A model generated the notes under the pieces. That model was not told the origin of the DNA, ran no database searches, and was given only the letters and a program-made list of their open reading frames with translations. Shown here in pieces: positions 51,425-60,086 of a stretch of DNA of 64,000 nt; within the stretch, counting starts at the first letter, position 1, and each line of letters begins with the position of its first letter. Made by a program: the position numbers and the translations under genes. Origin of the DNA: JBBQXK01 sp038209775 (GTDB lineage Bacteria; Pseudomonadota; Alphaproteobacteria; Rhodobacterales; Rhodobacteraceae); contig JBBQXK010000001.1 in assembly GCA_038209775.1 (NCBI GenBank), positions 62,001-126,000 of the forward strand. Direction: 5' to 3'.

Positions 51425-52879
51425 TCATTCGCGAATCTCGCGCCAGCGCCGCCCATCCCGATGCATCAGCATCAGCGCATCCTCGGGGCCGGACGACCCT
51501 GCATCATATTCCTGCGGCCGGTCGCCCCGCGCCTCCCACCCGGCGATGATCGGGTCGGTCCAGGCCCATGCCGCCTCAACCTCATCGCCGCGCATGAACA
51601 GGGTCTGGTTGCCCCGGATCACATCCATGATGAGCCTTTCATAGGCGTCGGGCACCTCTTCGGCCCCTGACCCCAACGCATCTGCAAACGTCATGTCCAG
51701 CGGCACCTGCATCAGGCGCATCCCCCCCGGCCCCGGTTCCTTGATCATCACCATCAGGTTCATGCCCTCATTTGGCTGCAACCGGATCACCAGCACATTC
51801 TCGCGCCACCCTTTCGCGTCGTCAAAGATCGAATGCGGCGGCTCCTTGAAGGTAATCGCAATCTCGCTGGTCCGCGCCCGCAACCGCTTGCCGGTACGCA
51901 GATAGAACGGCGTCCCCTTCCACCGCCAGTTTGATATGCTGACGCGCAAGGCGATGTAACTTTCCGTGCTGCTGGCCGGGTCTTCGCTGTGTTCCAGATA
52001 GCCGCCCTGCCCGCCCCCGGCCAGATACTGGCCGCGCACGATGTCGGCCGGCGTCACAGGATCCAGCGCGCGGATCACCTTCAGCTTTTCATCCCTCACG
52101 GCGTTGGGGTCAAAGTGATAGGGCGGTTCCATCGCGATCAGGCACAACAACTGCATCATGTGGTTCTGCACCATGTCCCGCATGGCACCCGACGTGTCGT
52201 AATAGGCGCCGCGCCCGTCAACCCCCACAGTTTCGGCGACCGTGATCTGGACGTGGTCGATGTATTCGGATTTCCAGATCGGCTCGAACAGGATGTTGGC
52301 GAACCGCACGGCCATCAGGTTCTGCACCGTTTCCTTGCCCAGATAGTGGTCGATCCGGTAAATCTGGCGCTCGGCAAAGTGCAGCGCCAGCGTCGCGTTC
52401 AGCGCCTGCGCCGTCCCCAGATCGCGGCCGAACGGTTTTTCTACCACGATCCGCGCATCGGGGCCCGCGATGCCATGCGAATGCAGGCGTTCCGCCAGAT
52501 CGCCGAACAGCGAAGGTGCGACCGAGAAATAGAACGCCTGCACGACATCTGCCCGCACGCGGCCCTTCAGAATGTCCCAGCCACCAGTGCCCTTGGCGTC
52601 GATAGGCACATAGCCGATCCGCGACAGAAACTCGGCCACCGATGCCTTGTCGCGGTGCGCTTCCCCCACAAACTCGGCAATCGCCTCGCCCACCATCGCG
52701 CGAAAACCGTCGTCGGTCATCTCCGACCTTGCAGCCCCGATGATCCGCGCCTCGCCCGGCATCTGGCCGCTCAGGAACCGGCGATAGAGACCAGGGAAAA
52801 TCTTGCGCCGGGCAAGGTCGCCGGTTCCGCCAAAGATCACCAGATCGAAGGCATCCACCGGAATGACGCGGGAAACCAT
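51425..52879 (-). CDS. zwf: Glucose-6-phosphate dehydrogenase
   Basis: A 484-residue enzyme that oxidises glucose-6-phosphate to the lactone, the entry to the Entner-Doudoroff and pentose phosphate routes. The Rossmann loop IFGGTGDLARRKIFP is at residue 14, and the active-site RIDHYLGKE near residue 175. EKPFGRDLG and the C-terminal dehydrogenase domain follow. The start is ATG 52879. It is the first gene of zwf-pgl-pgi, and a 12-bp palindrome lies 43 bases upstream, which points to regulation by a LacI-family repressor. Confidence 0.98.
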   Translation of the reverse strand: MVSRVIPVDAFDLVIFGGTGDLARRKIFPGLYRRFLSGQMPGEARIIGAARSEMTDDGFRAMVGEAIAEFVGEAHRDKASVAEFLSRIGYVPIDAKGTGGWDILKGRVRADVVQAFYFSVAPSLFGDLAERLHSHGIAGPDARIVVEKPFGRDLGTAQALNATLALHFAERQIYRIDHYLGKETVQNLMAVRFANILFEPIWKSEYIDHVQITVAETVGVDGRGAYYDTSGAMRDMVQNHMMQLLCLIAMEPPYHFDPNAVRDEKLKVIRALDPVTPADIVRGQYLAGGGQGGYLEHSEDPASSTESYIALRVSISNWRWKGTPFYLRTGKRLRARTSEIAITFKEPPHSIFDDAKGWRENVLVIRLQPNEGMNLMVMIKEPGPGGMRLMQVPLDMTFADALGSGAEEVPDAYERLIMDVIRGNQTLFMRGDEVEAAWAWTDPIIAGWEARGDRPQEYDAGSSGPEDALMLMHRDGRRWREIRE

Positions 52880-52922
52880 CGCAAGACCTCACTTTCGTTG
52901 CGGCACGGGAACCGCAGGGGCT

Positions 52923-52934
52923 GTTAGCGCTAAC
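52923..52934. promoter_or_regulatory. LacI-type operator palindrome upstream of zwf
   Basis: GTTAGCGCTAAC is a perfect 12-bp palindrome with a central CG, 43 bases before the zwf start. Its form, TTAGCGCTAA with CG centre, is what LacI/GalR-family proteins bind. No LacI gene is in the window, so the regulator is encoded elsewhere. Confidence 0.65.
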
Positions 52935-53387
52935 GAGTGGGGTGATAGCCCCGGGGCGCGTCGAAGTCTACCATTGGCTGACCGGCGATCAAACCGCCAT
53001 GGCACAGATGCGCCAACGCCCAGACCCCCCATCCAGCGCCTCCCTCCGAACCCGCTTCAGACCGGGCTCAGGATGGTCTGCCCGACCTCCACAAGACATT
53101 GCCTTCACCAGCCAGCATCACCGGCATGTCCTCGCAGCGGTCAATTGCTGCCAAAGCGGCGATTTACGACAGCATCAGCACCACCGTTTCCAAGGCAGTC
53201 GTCACGAAGGCCCCCGGATCAAGCCCGGTCGCAACCCGAGGCGGGTCGAACTTCAAGTGGCGCTTGCATTTGAAGAATGTGGCATGCGCCAGAGCCGTTG
53301 CAACCGGATCGAACGTTCTTGCGCCATGGCGAATGTCTGTCACAATCCGCAATGAAACTTGCCCGACAACAGGCAAACAGGTTCCCC
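52935..53387. other. 453-bp spacer upstream of zwf, no clear gene
   Basis: The zwf-proximal part should hold the promoter. Open frames exist on both strands, the best being a 70-codon minus-strand frame (53164-53376) with fair codon use but no ribosome binding site and no recognised family. It may be decayed DNA. Confidence 0.35.
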
Positions 53388-53777
53388 ATGCATCAAGCGG
53401 TCAAGGCACTCGCCATTGTCGCCATCCTTGCGGCGATCCCGGATGCCGCGCGTGCCGCGCCCTGCCTGCCCGTGGCACCCGGCCTTGAAGGCCACTATGT
53501 CCTGAACGGCGAAAGAGAGGTCGGCTCGCAGATCCTGCTGCAGCGCCACGGACAGTTCGAGTTCATGCTCTTCTACGGCGCAATCGACCAGTACGGTAAC
53601 GGCTGCTGGTCGACGGATGGCAGGACACTGACCCTGCGTGTAAAGGGTCGACGCTCAGTTCCCACCCGGCATTCCCCCGAAGATCGCCGATTCCGCGGCA
53701 TGGTCCTGACGATCGAGCGTGACGGACGTCTGGCCTGGCCCCTGCCCGGCTTTCGCGGAAGGTATGAACGCCAATAG
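53388..53777 (+). CDS. Exported small protein of unknown function, 129 aa
   Basis: The N-terminus is a signal peptide, MHQAVKALAIVAILAAIPDA followed by ARAAPCL, with cleavage probably after ARA. The mature part of about 105 residues has two cysteines (PCLPV and NGCWSTDG) that could form a disulfide, and a beta-rich pattern (GQFEFMLFYGAIDQYGNG). ATG 53388 is chosen; ATG 53352 in the same frame would extend the signal peptide. The ribosome binding site is poor for both. No family is recognised. It converges on the HNH nuclease gene. Confidence 0.6.
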   Translation: MHQAVKALAIVAILAAIPDAARAAPCLPVAPGLEGHYVLNGEREVGSQILLQRHGQFEFMLFYGAIDQYGNGCWSTDGRTLTLRVKGRRSVPTRHSPEDRRFRGMVLTIERDGRLAWPLPGFRGRYERQ

Positions 53778-53821
53778 TGTCACCGGGCACCGGCATCCGA
53801 AGGCCAAGCCCGCAACGGCAC

Positions 53822-54427
53822 TCAGGCCTCCAGTTCCGCATCCCAATAAAGATAGTCCATCCAGCTTTCATGCAGGTGGTTCGGCGGAAACCGGCGGCCA
53901 TGCGCCTGCATCTCTTCGGCATTGGGCGCACGCGGCTTGTGGGCCAGATGGAACCCCACCTGCCGCAACGTCTTGTTGCCCTTGCGCAGGTTGCACGGGC
54001 TGCAGGCCGCCACCACGTTTTCCCAACTGGTGATGCCGCCCTGCGACCGGGGTACGACGTGGTCGAACGTCAGGTCTCCGCGCGCCCCGCAGTACTGGCA
54101 GCAGAACGCATCGCGCAGAAAAAGATTGAAGCGGGTGAAGGCCACACGCTTTTGCGGTTTCACGAAATCCTTCAGCACCACGACCGAAGGTATCCGGATC
54201 TCGGACCTCTGGCTTCGCACCACCTGATCGTATTCGGCAACGATCGCCACCCGGTCCAGAAACGCGGCCTTCACCGCCTCCTGCCAGGGCCACAATGACA
54301 GCGGATAATACGAAAGCGGCCGGTAGTCTGCGTTCAGCACCAGGGCCGGCCAGTGTTTCAGCGCGCTCGGCTCGCGCACGAAGGTGGTCCTGAAATCGCC
54401 GTCCATCACGCCCAGACTTTCTGCCAT
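53822..54427 (-). CDS. HNH endonuclease family protein
   Basis: A 201-residue protein with an intact zinc-binding HNH nuclease core: CCQYCGARGDLTFDHVVPRS near residue 105, where the Asp-His pair is catalytic, and CSPCNLRKGNKTL as the second CxxC. The N-terminal 90 residues (ALVLNADYRPLSYYPLSLWP) and the C-terminus (FPPNHLHESWMDYLYWDAE) match the alphaproteobacterial HNH group. The target is not known. ATG 54427 has AAGGCGG upstream; ATG 54406 (MDGDFRTTFV) is an equally possible start closer to the conserved region. A hairpin repeat lies upstream. Confidence 0.9.
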   Translation of the reverse strand: MAESLGVMDGDFRTTFVREPSALKHWPALVLNADYRPLSYYPLSLWPWQEAVKAAFLDRVAIVAEYDQVVRSQRSEIRIPSVVVLKDFVKPQKRVAFTRFNLFLRDAFCCQYCGARGDLTFDHVVPRSQGGITSWENVVAACSPCNLRKGNKTLRQVGFHLAHKPRAPNAEEMQAHGRRFPPNHLHESWMDYLYWDAELEA

Positions 54428-54571
54428 TTGCCGCCTTGCCAAAGGACGGGCTTCGCGTTCATCGCCAATACAAACTATATCTGGCGTTCCCGCCCTGACA
54501 AGGCCCGACTGCTTGCCCCCACTACGGCTAACGCGAACGGGTGACGCCCATGTGACGCAACCCCTTCCCCA

Positions 54572-54623
54572 TTCACCTTGCACAAATATCCCACGGGGGG
54601 TGCGGGGGGTGTGAAACCCCCCG
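54572..54623 (-). repeat. Intergenic hairpin repeat, copy 2
   Basis: Plus-strand reading TTCACCTTG, two bases, CAAATATCC, two bases, CGGGGGG, then a hairpin CGGGGGG/CCCCCCG at 54603-54623. On the minus strand it lies 37 bases after the stop of the esterase gene and upstream of the HNH gene, so it could end one transcript and lead the next. Confidence 0.65.
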
Positions 54624-54659
54624 TCTCCTGCCCGCACCACCCGCGCAGTGCCCGCAACG

Positions 54660-55322
54660 CTATCCCGGCAACCGCTCTTTCAAGAACCGCAGCGCCGCCC
54701 CCAGACCGTCGGGTGCGATGCCGTGCCCCGTGCCCTGCATCACGTGACCAAAGGTCGCAAACCCCGCCGCCACCAGCGCCTCGCCCGCTGCCCCCATGTC
54801 GGCAAAGGGCACCACCGGGTCCTGATCGCCGTGGATCAGCAGCACCGGCGGCTTCACCACCGCCTCTGCCATCAGCCGCCCCGGCTGCAACAACCGGCCC
54901 GAGATCGCCACGATCCCCGCCATCGCCACCGTCCGGCGCGGCGCCACATGCAGGCTCATCATCGCCCCTTGCGAAAACCCGACCAGCGCCACCGCCCCTG
55001 CCGCCACCCCTTCGGCAGCCATCTGCGCATCCAGAAACGCGTCCAGATCATCCGCCGACCGCGCCAGCCCCTGCCCCGCCGCCACCTCGGATGATCCGTC
55101 CAGCCATGGGATCGGGAACCACTGCTTGCCCATCGGGCTGCCATGACAGGGCTCGGGCGCATCGGGCGCCACGAACACCGTCCCGGGCAGCTGCGGCCCC
55201 AGCACGTCGGCCAGACCCAGAAGGTCCGACCCGTCCGCACCATAGCCATGCAGCAGCACCACCAGCGAGGTGGCCTTGCCCAGCCCCGGCCCCTTTCGCC
55301 CGAACGCCAGAACCCGTGTCAT
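54660..55322 (-). CDS. Phospholipase/carboxylesterase family alpha/beta hydrolase
   Basis: A 220-residue hydrolase of the YpfH/acyl-protein thioesterase type. The oxyanion-hole strand VVLLHGYGADGSDLLGL is near residue 20, and the nucleophile elbow is ALVGFSQGAMMSLHV (Ser near 118). The acid and His lie in HGDQDPVVPF and GTGHGI. It likely cleaves carboxylic or thioesters of medium-sized substrates. Its ATG 55322 overlaps the stop of the glycosylase gene (ATGA). Confidence 0.9.
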   Translation of the reverse strand: MTRVLAFGRKGPGLGKATSLVVLLHGYGADGSDLLGLADVLGPQLPGTVFVAPDAPEPCHGSPMGKQWFPIPWLDGSSEVAAGQGLARSADDLDAFLDAQMAAEGVAAGAVALVGFSQGAMMSLHVAPRRTVAMAGIVAISGRLLQPGRLMAEAVVKPPVLLIHGDQDPVVPFADMGAAGEALVAAGFATFGHVMQGTGHGIAPDGLGAALRFLKERLPG

Positions 55323-55948
55323 CTGATCCCTTCCCGGTCCGCCTCGACCCGATAATAGGCCCACAACAGGCGCGCCGCCACCGACCGCCACGGCGACCAC
55401 GCCGCAGCCATGGCGCGCGCGGCCTTCTCGTTCGGCCGTGCCTCCAGGCGGAACAGCCGCCGCATCGCCTCTTGCAACGCGAGGTCTCCGGGCGCGAACA
55501 CATCCGCCCGGCCAAGCGAGAACATCGCATATATCTCCGCCGTCCATGGCCCGATCCCCGGCAGCGCCACCAGCGTGGCGATCACCGCATCCGTCGGCGT
55601 CCCCCGCAGCACCTCGAAATCAATCCCCGCCGCCGCCAGCGCACGGCCATAGCGCACCTTCTGCCGCGACAGGCCACAGGCGCGCAAGTCATCATCCGAC
55701 GCCGCAAGCAACCCCGCCGCCCCGGTGAACCCTGCAGCCTCCAGCCGCCCCCAGATCGCATCGGCGGCCTTCACGCTGACCTGCTGGCTCACGATGGCAT
55801 CGAACAACGCGCCAAATCCGTCATCGCGCAGCCGCAAGGGCGGCTGCCCCGTCAGCCCGCGCGCATGCGCAAAGCGCGGCTCGACCCCCGCCAGCCAGTC
55901 CAGCCCCTCGGCCACACAGGCGTCACTGATGATGATGCGTCCAACCAT
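55319..55948 (-). CDS. DNA-3-methyladenine glycosylase II (AlkA/HhH-GPD)
   Basis: A 209-residue base-excision repair glycosylase. The helix-hairpin-helix LPGIGPWTAEIYAM is near residue 130, and the catalytic Asp lies in FAPGDLALQEAM near 150. IVSQQVSVKAAD is the conserved helix before it. It removes alkylated purines. No N-terminal Ada or AlkA extra domain is present, so this is the short form. The start is ATG 55948 (MVGRIIISDACVAEGLD). The esterase gene is translationally coupled downstream. Confidence 0.93.
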   Translation of the reverse strand: MVGRIIISDACVAEGLDWLAGVEPRFAHARGLTGQPPLRLRDDGFGALFDAIVSQQVSVKAADAIWGRLEAAGFTGAAGLLAASDDDLRACGLSRQKVRYGRALAAAGIDFEVLRGTPTDAVIATLVALPGIGPWTAEIYAMFSLGRADVFAPGDLALQEAMRRLFRLEARPNEKAARAMAAAWSPWRSVAARLLWAYYRVEADREGIR

Positions 55949-56033
55949 GGCCCCCGGACTAGCGGTTTTCCCGCCCTGCCGAAAGCGTGTTTCGCCCTTG
56001 TGGCCGTCCCCTTGCAGTCCTAATCCTGTCGCC

Positions 56034-57254
56034 ATGAACGCCAGCATCCCCGCCGACGACACCCGCGCCCGCCGCAATGTGATGGTGCTGGTTGCGGCAC
56101 AGGCAATCCTTGGCGCACAGATGCCGATGATCTTTGTGGTGGCGGGTCTGGCGGGTCAGGGCCTTGCGTCCAACCCATGCTGGGCCACGCTGCCGATCAC
56201 CATGATGGTCGTGGGCTCAATGCTGGCCGCACAGCCGCTGTCGGCCCTGATGCAGCGGCACGGGCGGCGCACCGGGTTCGTGGCCGGGGCCCTCGCCGGT
56301 GCGGCGGGGGCGGCCATCGGCGCCTGGGGCCTTGTCACCGCGTCGTTTCCCCTCTTCCTGCTGGGCTCGTTCCTGTCGGGCGGGTACATGAGCGCGCAGG
56401 GGTTCTTCCGCTTTGCCGCCACCGACACGGCATCCGACGCGTTCCGCGCCAAGGCCATTTCATGGACCATGGCAGGCGGTCTTCTGTCGGCGGTGGTCGG
56501 CCCGCAACTGGTCAAGGTCACGGCGCAGGAAATGGCGGTGCCGTTTCTGGCCACCTACCTGGCTGTGATCGTGCTCAATCTGGGTGGCATGTTCCTTTTC
56601 GCCCTTCTCGACATCCCCACCCCCGGCAAACCCGTGGCGGGCGCGCCCAAGGGCCGGTCGCGGATGGAACTTCTGGCCACCCCGCGCATCGCCGTGGCGG
56701 TGATTTGTGCCACGGTCAGCTATGCGCTGATGAACCTCGTGATGACCTCGTCCCCCCTCGCCATCGTCGGCTGCGGGTTCCAGACGGCCAACGCCGCCGA
56801 TGTCGTGTCGGCACATGTGCTGGCGATGTATGTGCCGTCGTTCTTCACCGGCCACATCATCGCGCGGCTGGGGGCCGAGCGGGTGATTGCCATCGGCCTT
56901 GTGATCCTGGCCGGGGCGGGCCTCGTCGCGCTGTCCGGGGTGACCTTGCCATCCTTCTTTGCCGCCATGATCCTTCTGGGCATCGGGTGGAACTTCGGCT
57001 TCATCGGCGCCACCACCATGCTGACCGCCGCCCATGCGCCCGAAGAACGCGGCCGGATGCAGGGGATGAACGATTTCATCGTGTTCCTGGGGGTGACGCT
57101 GGCGTCGCTGTCCTCGGGCGGTCTGATGAACTGCTCGGGCGGCACGCCGCAGGCGGGTTGGTCGGCGGTCAACCTGGCGATGCTGCCGTTCCTCGCACTG
57201 GCCGGGGGCGCGCTCGTGTGGTTGTGGCTGCGGCCGAAACCGGCGCAGGCCTGA
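56034..57254 (+). CDS. Major facilitator superfamily transporter
   Basis: A 406-residue transporter with about 12 hydrophobic helices. The loop between helices 2 and 3 has the MFS motif-A-like MQRHGRRTGFVAGAL, and a similar loop in the second half is IIARLGAERVIAIGL. It is of the type of bacterial drug or metabolite exporters; the substrate is unknown. The start ATG 56034 (MNASIPADDTRARRN) follows GTCGCC with no strong Shine-Dalgarno. It converges on the squalene-synthase-like gene, stop codons 5 bases apart. Confidence 0.88.
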   Translation: MNASIPADDTRARRNVMVLVAAQAILGAQMPMIFVVAGLAGQGLASNPCWATLPITMMVVGSMLAAQPLSALMQRHGRRTGFVAGALAGAAGAAIGAWGLVTASFPLFLLGSFLSGGYMSAQGFFRFAATDTASDAFRAKAISWTMAGGLLSAVVGPQLVKVTAQEMAVPFLATYLAVIVLNLGGMFLFALLDIPTPGKPVAGAPKGRSRMELLATPRIAVAVICATVSYALMNLVMTSSPLAIVGCGFQTANAADVVSAHVLAMYVPSFFTGHIIARLGAERVIAIGLVILAGAGLVALSGVTLPSFFAAMILLGIGWNFGFIGATTMLTAAHAPEERGRMQGMNDFIVFLGVTLASLSSGGLMNCSGGTPQAGWSAVNLAMLPFLALAGGALVWLWLRPKPAQA

Positions 57255-57258
57255 CGCG

Positions 57259-58017
57259 TCAGACCCGCCCGGTCAGCGCCGACAGCATAAGCCCCGCCCG
57301 CCGCGCAAACTCTGACCGGCCAAGCCGCCCCTCGGCCACGCGTGATGGGTCGTCCACCACCATCCGCAGGATCGCGCCCGCTTGCCATGCCGCCAGCGCC
57401 GCAACCCGGCCGCGTTCCAGCGTGACCAATCCCGACCGCCCCCGCGCCAGCCGCGCAAGGCCCGCGCCAGCCACCTCGCGCACGGCCTCCGTCGCATCAT
57501 CCACCAACGGAACCCGCCCCCGCGCGGCCAGTTCGGGTGCGGCCCGCAGGAACGCGGCCAGCCCTGCGGCCCAACCGATATCCCGTGCCGCCGCCTCACC
57601 CCGCGAACTGCCCGCCGCCATGCAGGCCAGCCACATCAGCCCCCCGGCGGTGTCATCCAGATAGGTGTCCATCGCTGCCTGCCCGGCAAACGCATCCCGC
57701 CCCACATCCCACATCCGCGCCGCAATCATCCGGTCCAACACCTCTACCGGCAGACCCGCCCCGGCGATCACCCCGTGCAGCGGCCCCGCCACCTCATGCG
57801 CCCGCGCGTCACCACCCGCCACCACATCGCGCCACCACTGCAGCCGCATCTCGGCAATCAGCGGCTCTGCCGTCACCCAAGGCGCACGCGCCACCTCCAG
57901 ATTGAAGGCATACAACGGAAACAGCCGCGCCCGCACCGCTACCGGTGCAGCCATCACCGCCAGAAACCGGTCCGGGTCGCCCTTGGCCACGATTGCGGCA
58001 CAGGCCGCGATGGTCAT
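57259..58017 (-). CDS. Squalene/phytoene synthase family protein (NDUFAF6-like)
   Basis: A 252-residue helical protein. The opening AVRARLFPLYAFNLEVARAP, and LIAEMRLQWWRDVVAGG, match the NDUFAF6-type group of the trans-isoprenyl-diphosphate synthase superfamily. The classical DxxxD metal-binding motifs are weak or lost, so it is probably not a real synthase; in mitochondria the relative helps complex I assembly. It is the third gene after cimA and a VOC-family gene, each overlapping the next by 4 bases. Confidence 0.82.
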   Translation of the reverse strand: MTIAACAAIVAKGDPDRFLAVMAAPVAVRARLFPLYAFNLEVARAPWVTAEPLIAEMRLQWWRDVVAGGDARAHEVAGPLHGVIAGAGLPVEVLDRMIAARMWDVGRDAFAGQAAMDTYLDDTAGGLMWLACMAAGSSRGEAAARDIGWAAGLAAFLRAAPELAARGRVPLVDDATEAVREVAGAGLARLARGRSGLVTLERGRVAALAAWQAGAILRMVVDDPSRVAEGRLGRSEFARRAGLMLSALTGRV

Positions 58018-58382
58018 GCTTCGCCCATCTCGACGATATGGCCATCCGGGTCCAGAAACCGGAACACCCGCCCACCCCAGTCCTGCCGCTGGACCGGGTG
58101 CAGGATGACCGCCCTTGCCGCAACCCGGCGATAGGCCTCGTCCAGATCGTCCGCCTCGAAATACAGCACAAGGTTGGCGCGGCCAAAGGCCGTCCCGTCG
58201 GGCGCGGCCCCCGTTGCCCGCCGCAGCAGGCTTGCGCCGTCGTGCAGGGCAAAACCGGTGGCAAAGCGGACGAACTCCCCGGCATCCTCAACCACATCCA
58301 ACCCCACGACATCACGATAGAAATCGCGCGCCACTGTAATGTCGGCGGCAAACGGCAGCGGATTGACAAACCGCACCGTCAT
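58014..58382 (-). CDS. VOC (glyoxalase/bleomycin resistance) family protein
   Basis: A 122-residue protein with paired beta-alpha-beta-beta-beta units: FYRDVVGLDVVEDAGEFVRF in the first half and NLVLYFEADDLDEAY and VFRFLDPDGHIVEMGEA in the second. The C-terminal Glu is a typical metal ligand. The substrate is unknown. It is translationally coupled to cimA upstream and to the squalene-synthase-like gene downstream (both ATGA). Confidence 0.88.
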   Translation of the reverse strand: MTVRFVNPLPFAADITVARDFYRDVVGLDVVEDAGEFVRFATGFALHDGASLLRRATGAAPDGTAFGRANLVLYFEADDLDEAYRRVAARAVILHPVQRQDWGGRVFRFLDPDGHIVEMGEA

Positions 58383-60004
58383 GGCCCTGCCGGCTGCCCG
58401 AAATCACGGATCAGCTTCCAGTTGATCGCATCCAGCAGCGCCTCGAAACTGGCATCCACGATGTTGGCCGAAACCCCCACGGTGGACCAGCGCCGCCCCG
58501 CGCTGTCCTCGCTGTCGATGATCACGCGGGTGACGGCCTCGGTCCCCCCCTGGGTGATCCGCACCTTGAAATCGACCAGCCGCATGTCGGCAATCGCGGC
58601 CTGATATGGCCCCAGATCCTTGGCCAGCGCCTTGGCCAGGGCATTCACCGGTCCCCGGTCGGTGCCCGTCTCGTCCATGCTCTCGGACACCGACAGCATC
58701 TTGGCGGATCCGATCTTGACCACCACCACCGCCTCGGACAGGCTGACCATCCGGTCGTACTTGTTCTTGCGCCGCTCCACCGTCACCCGGTACCGCTTGA
58801 CCTCAAAGAACTGCGGCAAAATCCCCAGCTCGGCCCGCGCCACCAGCTCGAACGACGCCTGCGCCCCGTCATAGGCATAGCCCTGATCCTCGCGCTCCTT
58901 GACCACCTCAAGAATGCGCGCCAGCCGCCCGTCGCCCGCCGCCACCGCAATCCCGGCATCGACCAGCCGCGCGCGCAGGTTCGATTGCCCGGCCTGATTG
59001 CTCATCGGGATCACGCGGGCGTTGCCAATGACGGCAGGGTCCACATGCTCATAGGTTGCGGGGTTCTTCAGGATGGCACTGGCATGCAGGCCCGCCTTGT
59101 GGGCAAAGGCACTGGCCCCCACATAGGCCGCCGCCCGGTTCGGCACCCGGTTCAGGATGTCGTCCAGCATCCTGCTGACCCGCACCAGCCCGGCCATCGC
59201 GCCGGGCGTCACGCCCGTTTCATACCTGTCGCGGTAGGGTGCCTTCAGCAGCAACGTGGGGATCAGCGTCGTGAGGTTCGCATTGCCGCACCGCTCTCCC
59301 AAACCGTTCAGCGTGCCCTGCACCTGCCGCGCACCGGCATCGACCGCCGCCAGCGATGCGGCAACGGCGTTGCCGGTGTCGTCGTGGCAATGGATGCCCA
59401 GCCGGACGCCGGGGATACCAGCCGCGATCACCTCGGCCGTGACCCGCCCCACCTCGGCAGGCAGCGTGCCGCCGTTGGTGTCGCACAGCACCACCCAGCG
59501 CGCCCCGGCCTCCAGCGCCACGGTCAGGCACGACAGCGCATAGCCCGGATCCGCCCGATACCCGTCAAAGAAATGCTCGGCATCGAACAGACACTCCCGC
59601 CCCCGCGCCACCACATGCGCCACCGAGGCCGCAATCGCCTCGCGGTTCTCCTCCAGCGTGACCCCAAGCGCCGTCGTCACATGAAACGGATGTGTCTTGC
59701 CCACCAGACAGACCGCAGGCGTCCCCGCATCCAGAACCCCCGCGAGCACATCGTCATTCGCCGCCGACCGCCCCACCCGCCTGGTCATGCCAAAGGCGGT
59801 CATCGTGGCGCGCGTTGCCCCCACCTCGCGAAAGAATTCGCTGTCGGTCGGATTGGCCCCCGGCCACCCCCCCTCGATATGATCCACCCCCAGGGCATCC
59901 AGCGCCGCCGCGATCTGGCATTTCTCGGCCACCGAAAACTGCACCCCCTGCGTCTGCTGCCCGTCGCGCAGTGTGGTGTCGAACAGGAACAGCCGCTCTT
60001 TCAT
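58379..60004 (-). CDS. cimA: (R)-citramalate synthase
   Basis: A 541-residue enzyme that condenses pyruvate and acetyl-CoA to citramalate for isoleucine synthesis. The catalytic TIM barrel begins with DTTLRDGQQTQGVQFS, where Arg and Asp are essential, and HCHDDTGNAVAASLAAVDAG carries the metal-binding His pair. The C-terminal LeuA dimer domain (from about residue 400) gives feedback control. CimA and LeuA/NifV-type enzymes are close relatives; the long C-terminal part fits CimA. The start ATG 60004 is preferred because AAGGTGA is 6 bases upstream, while ATG 60010 lies only one base from it. This AAGGTGA is part of the hairpin repeat copy 3. Confidence 0.9.
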   Translation of the reverse strand: MKERLFLFDTTLRDGQQTQGVQFSVAEKCQIAAALDALGVDHIEGGWPGANPTDSEFFREVGATRATMTAFGMTRRVGRSAANDDVLAGVLDAGTPAVCLVGKTHPFHVTTALGVTLEENREAIAASVAHVVARGRECLFDAEHFFDGYRADPGYALSCLTVALEAGARWVVLCDTNGGTLPAEVGRVTAEVIAAGIPGVRLGIHCHDDTGNAVAASLAAVDAGARQVQGTLNGLGERCGNANLTTLIPTLLLKAPYRDRYETGVTPGAMAGLVRVSRMLDDILNRVPNRAAAYVGASAFAHKAGLHASAILKNPATYEHVDPAVIGNARVIPMSNQAGQSNLRARLVDAGIAVAAGDGRLARILEVVKEREDQGYAYDGAQASFELVARAELGILPQFFEVKRYRVTVERRKNKYDRMVSLSEAVVVVKIGSAKMLSVSESMDETGTDRGPVNALAKALAKDLGPYQAAIADMRLVDFKVRITQGGTEAVTRVIIDSEDSAGRRWSTVGVSANIVDASFEALLDAINWKLIRDFGQPAGP

Positions 60005-60009
60005 CCCCA

Positions 60010-60069
60010 TTCACCTTGACGCAAATATCCTCGGGGGGGGCCCGCAGGGCGGGGGGCAGACAGCCCCCC
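60010..60069 (-). repeat. Intergenic hairpin repeat, copy 3, overlapping the cimA leader
   Basis: Plus-strand reading TTCACCTTG, then ACGCAAATATCC, two bases and Gs, and a hairpin GGGGGG/CCCCCC at 60051-60069. On the minus strand the hairpin lies 18 bases after the cysS stop, and the conserved AAGGTGAA end supplies the Shine-Dalgarno of cimA. Confidence 0.65.
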
Positions 60070-60086
60070 TCTTGCGACGCCGCCGC

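Noticed and set aside
53164..53376. 70-codon minus-strand frame between zwf and the exported protein gene
   Set aside because: Codon use is acceptable, but there is no Shine-Dalgarno, no recognised family and it overlaps other open frames.
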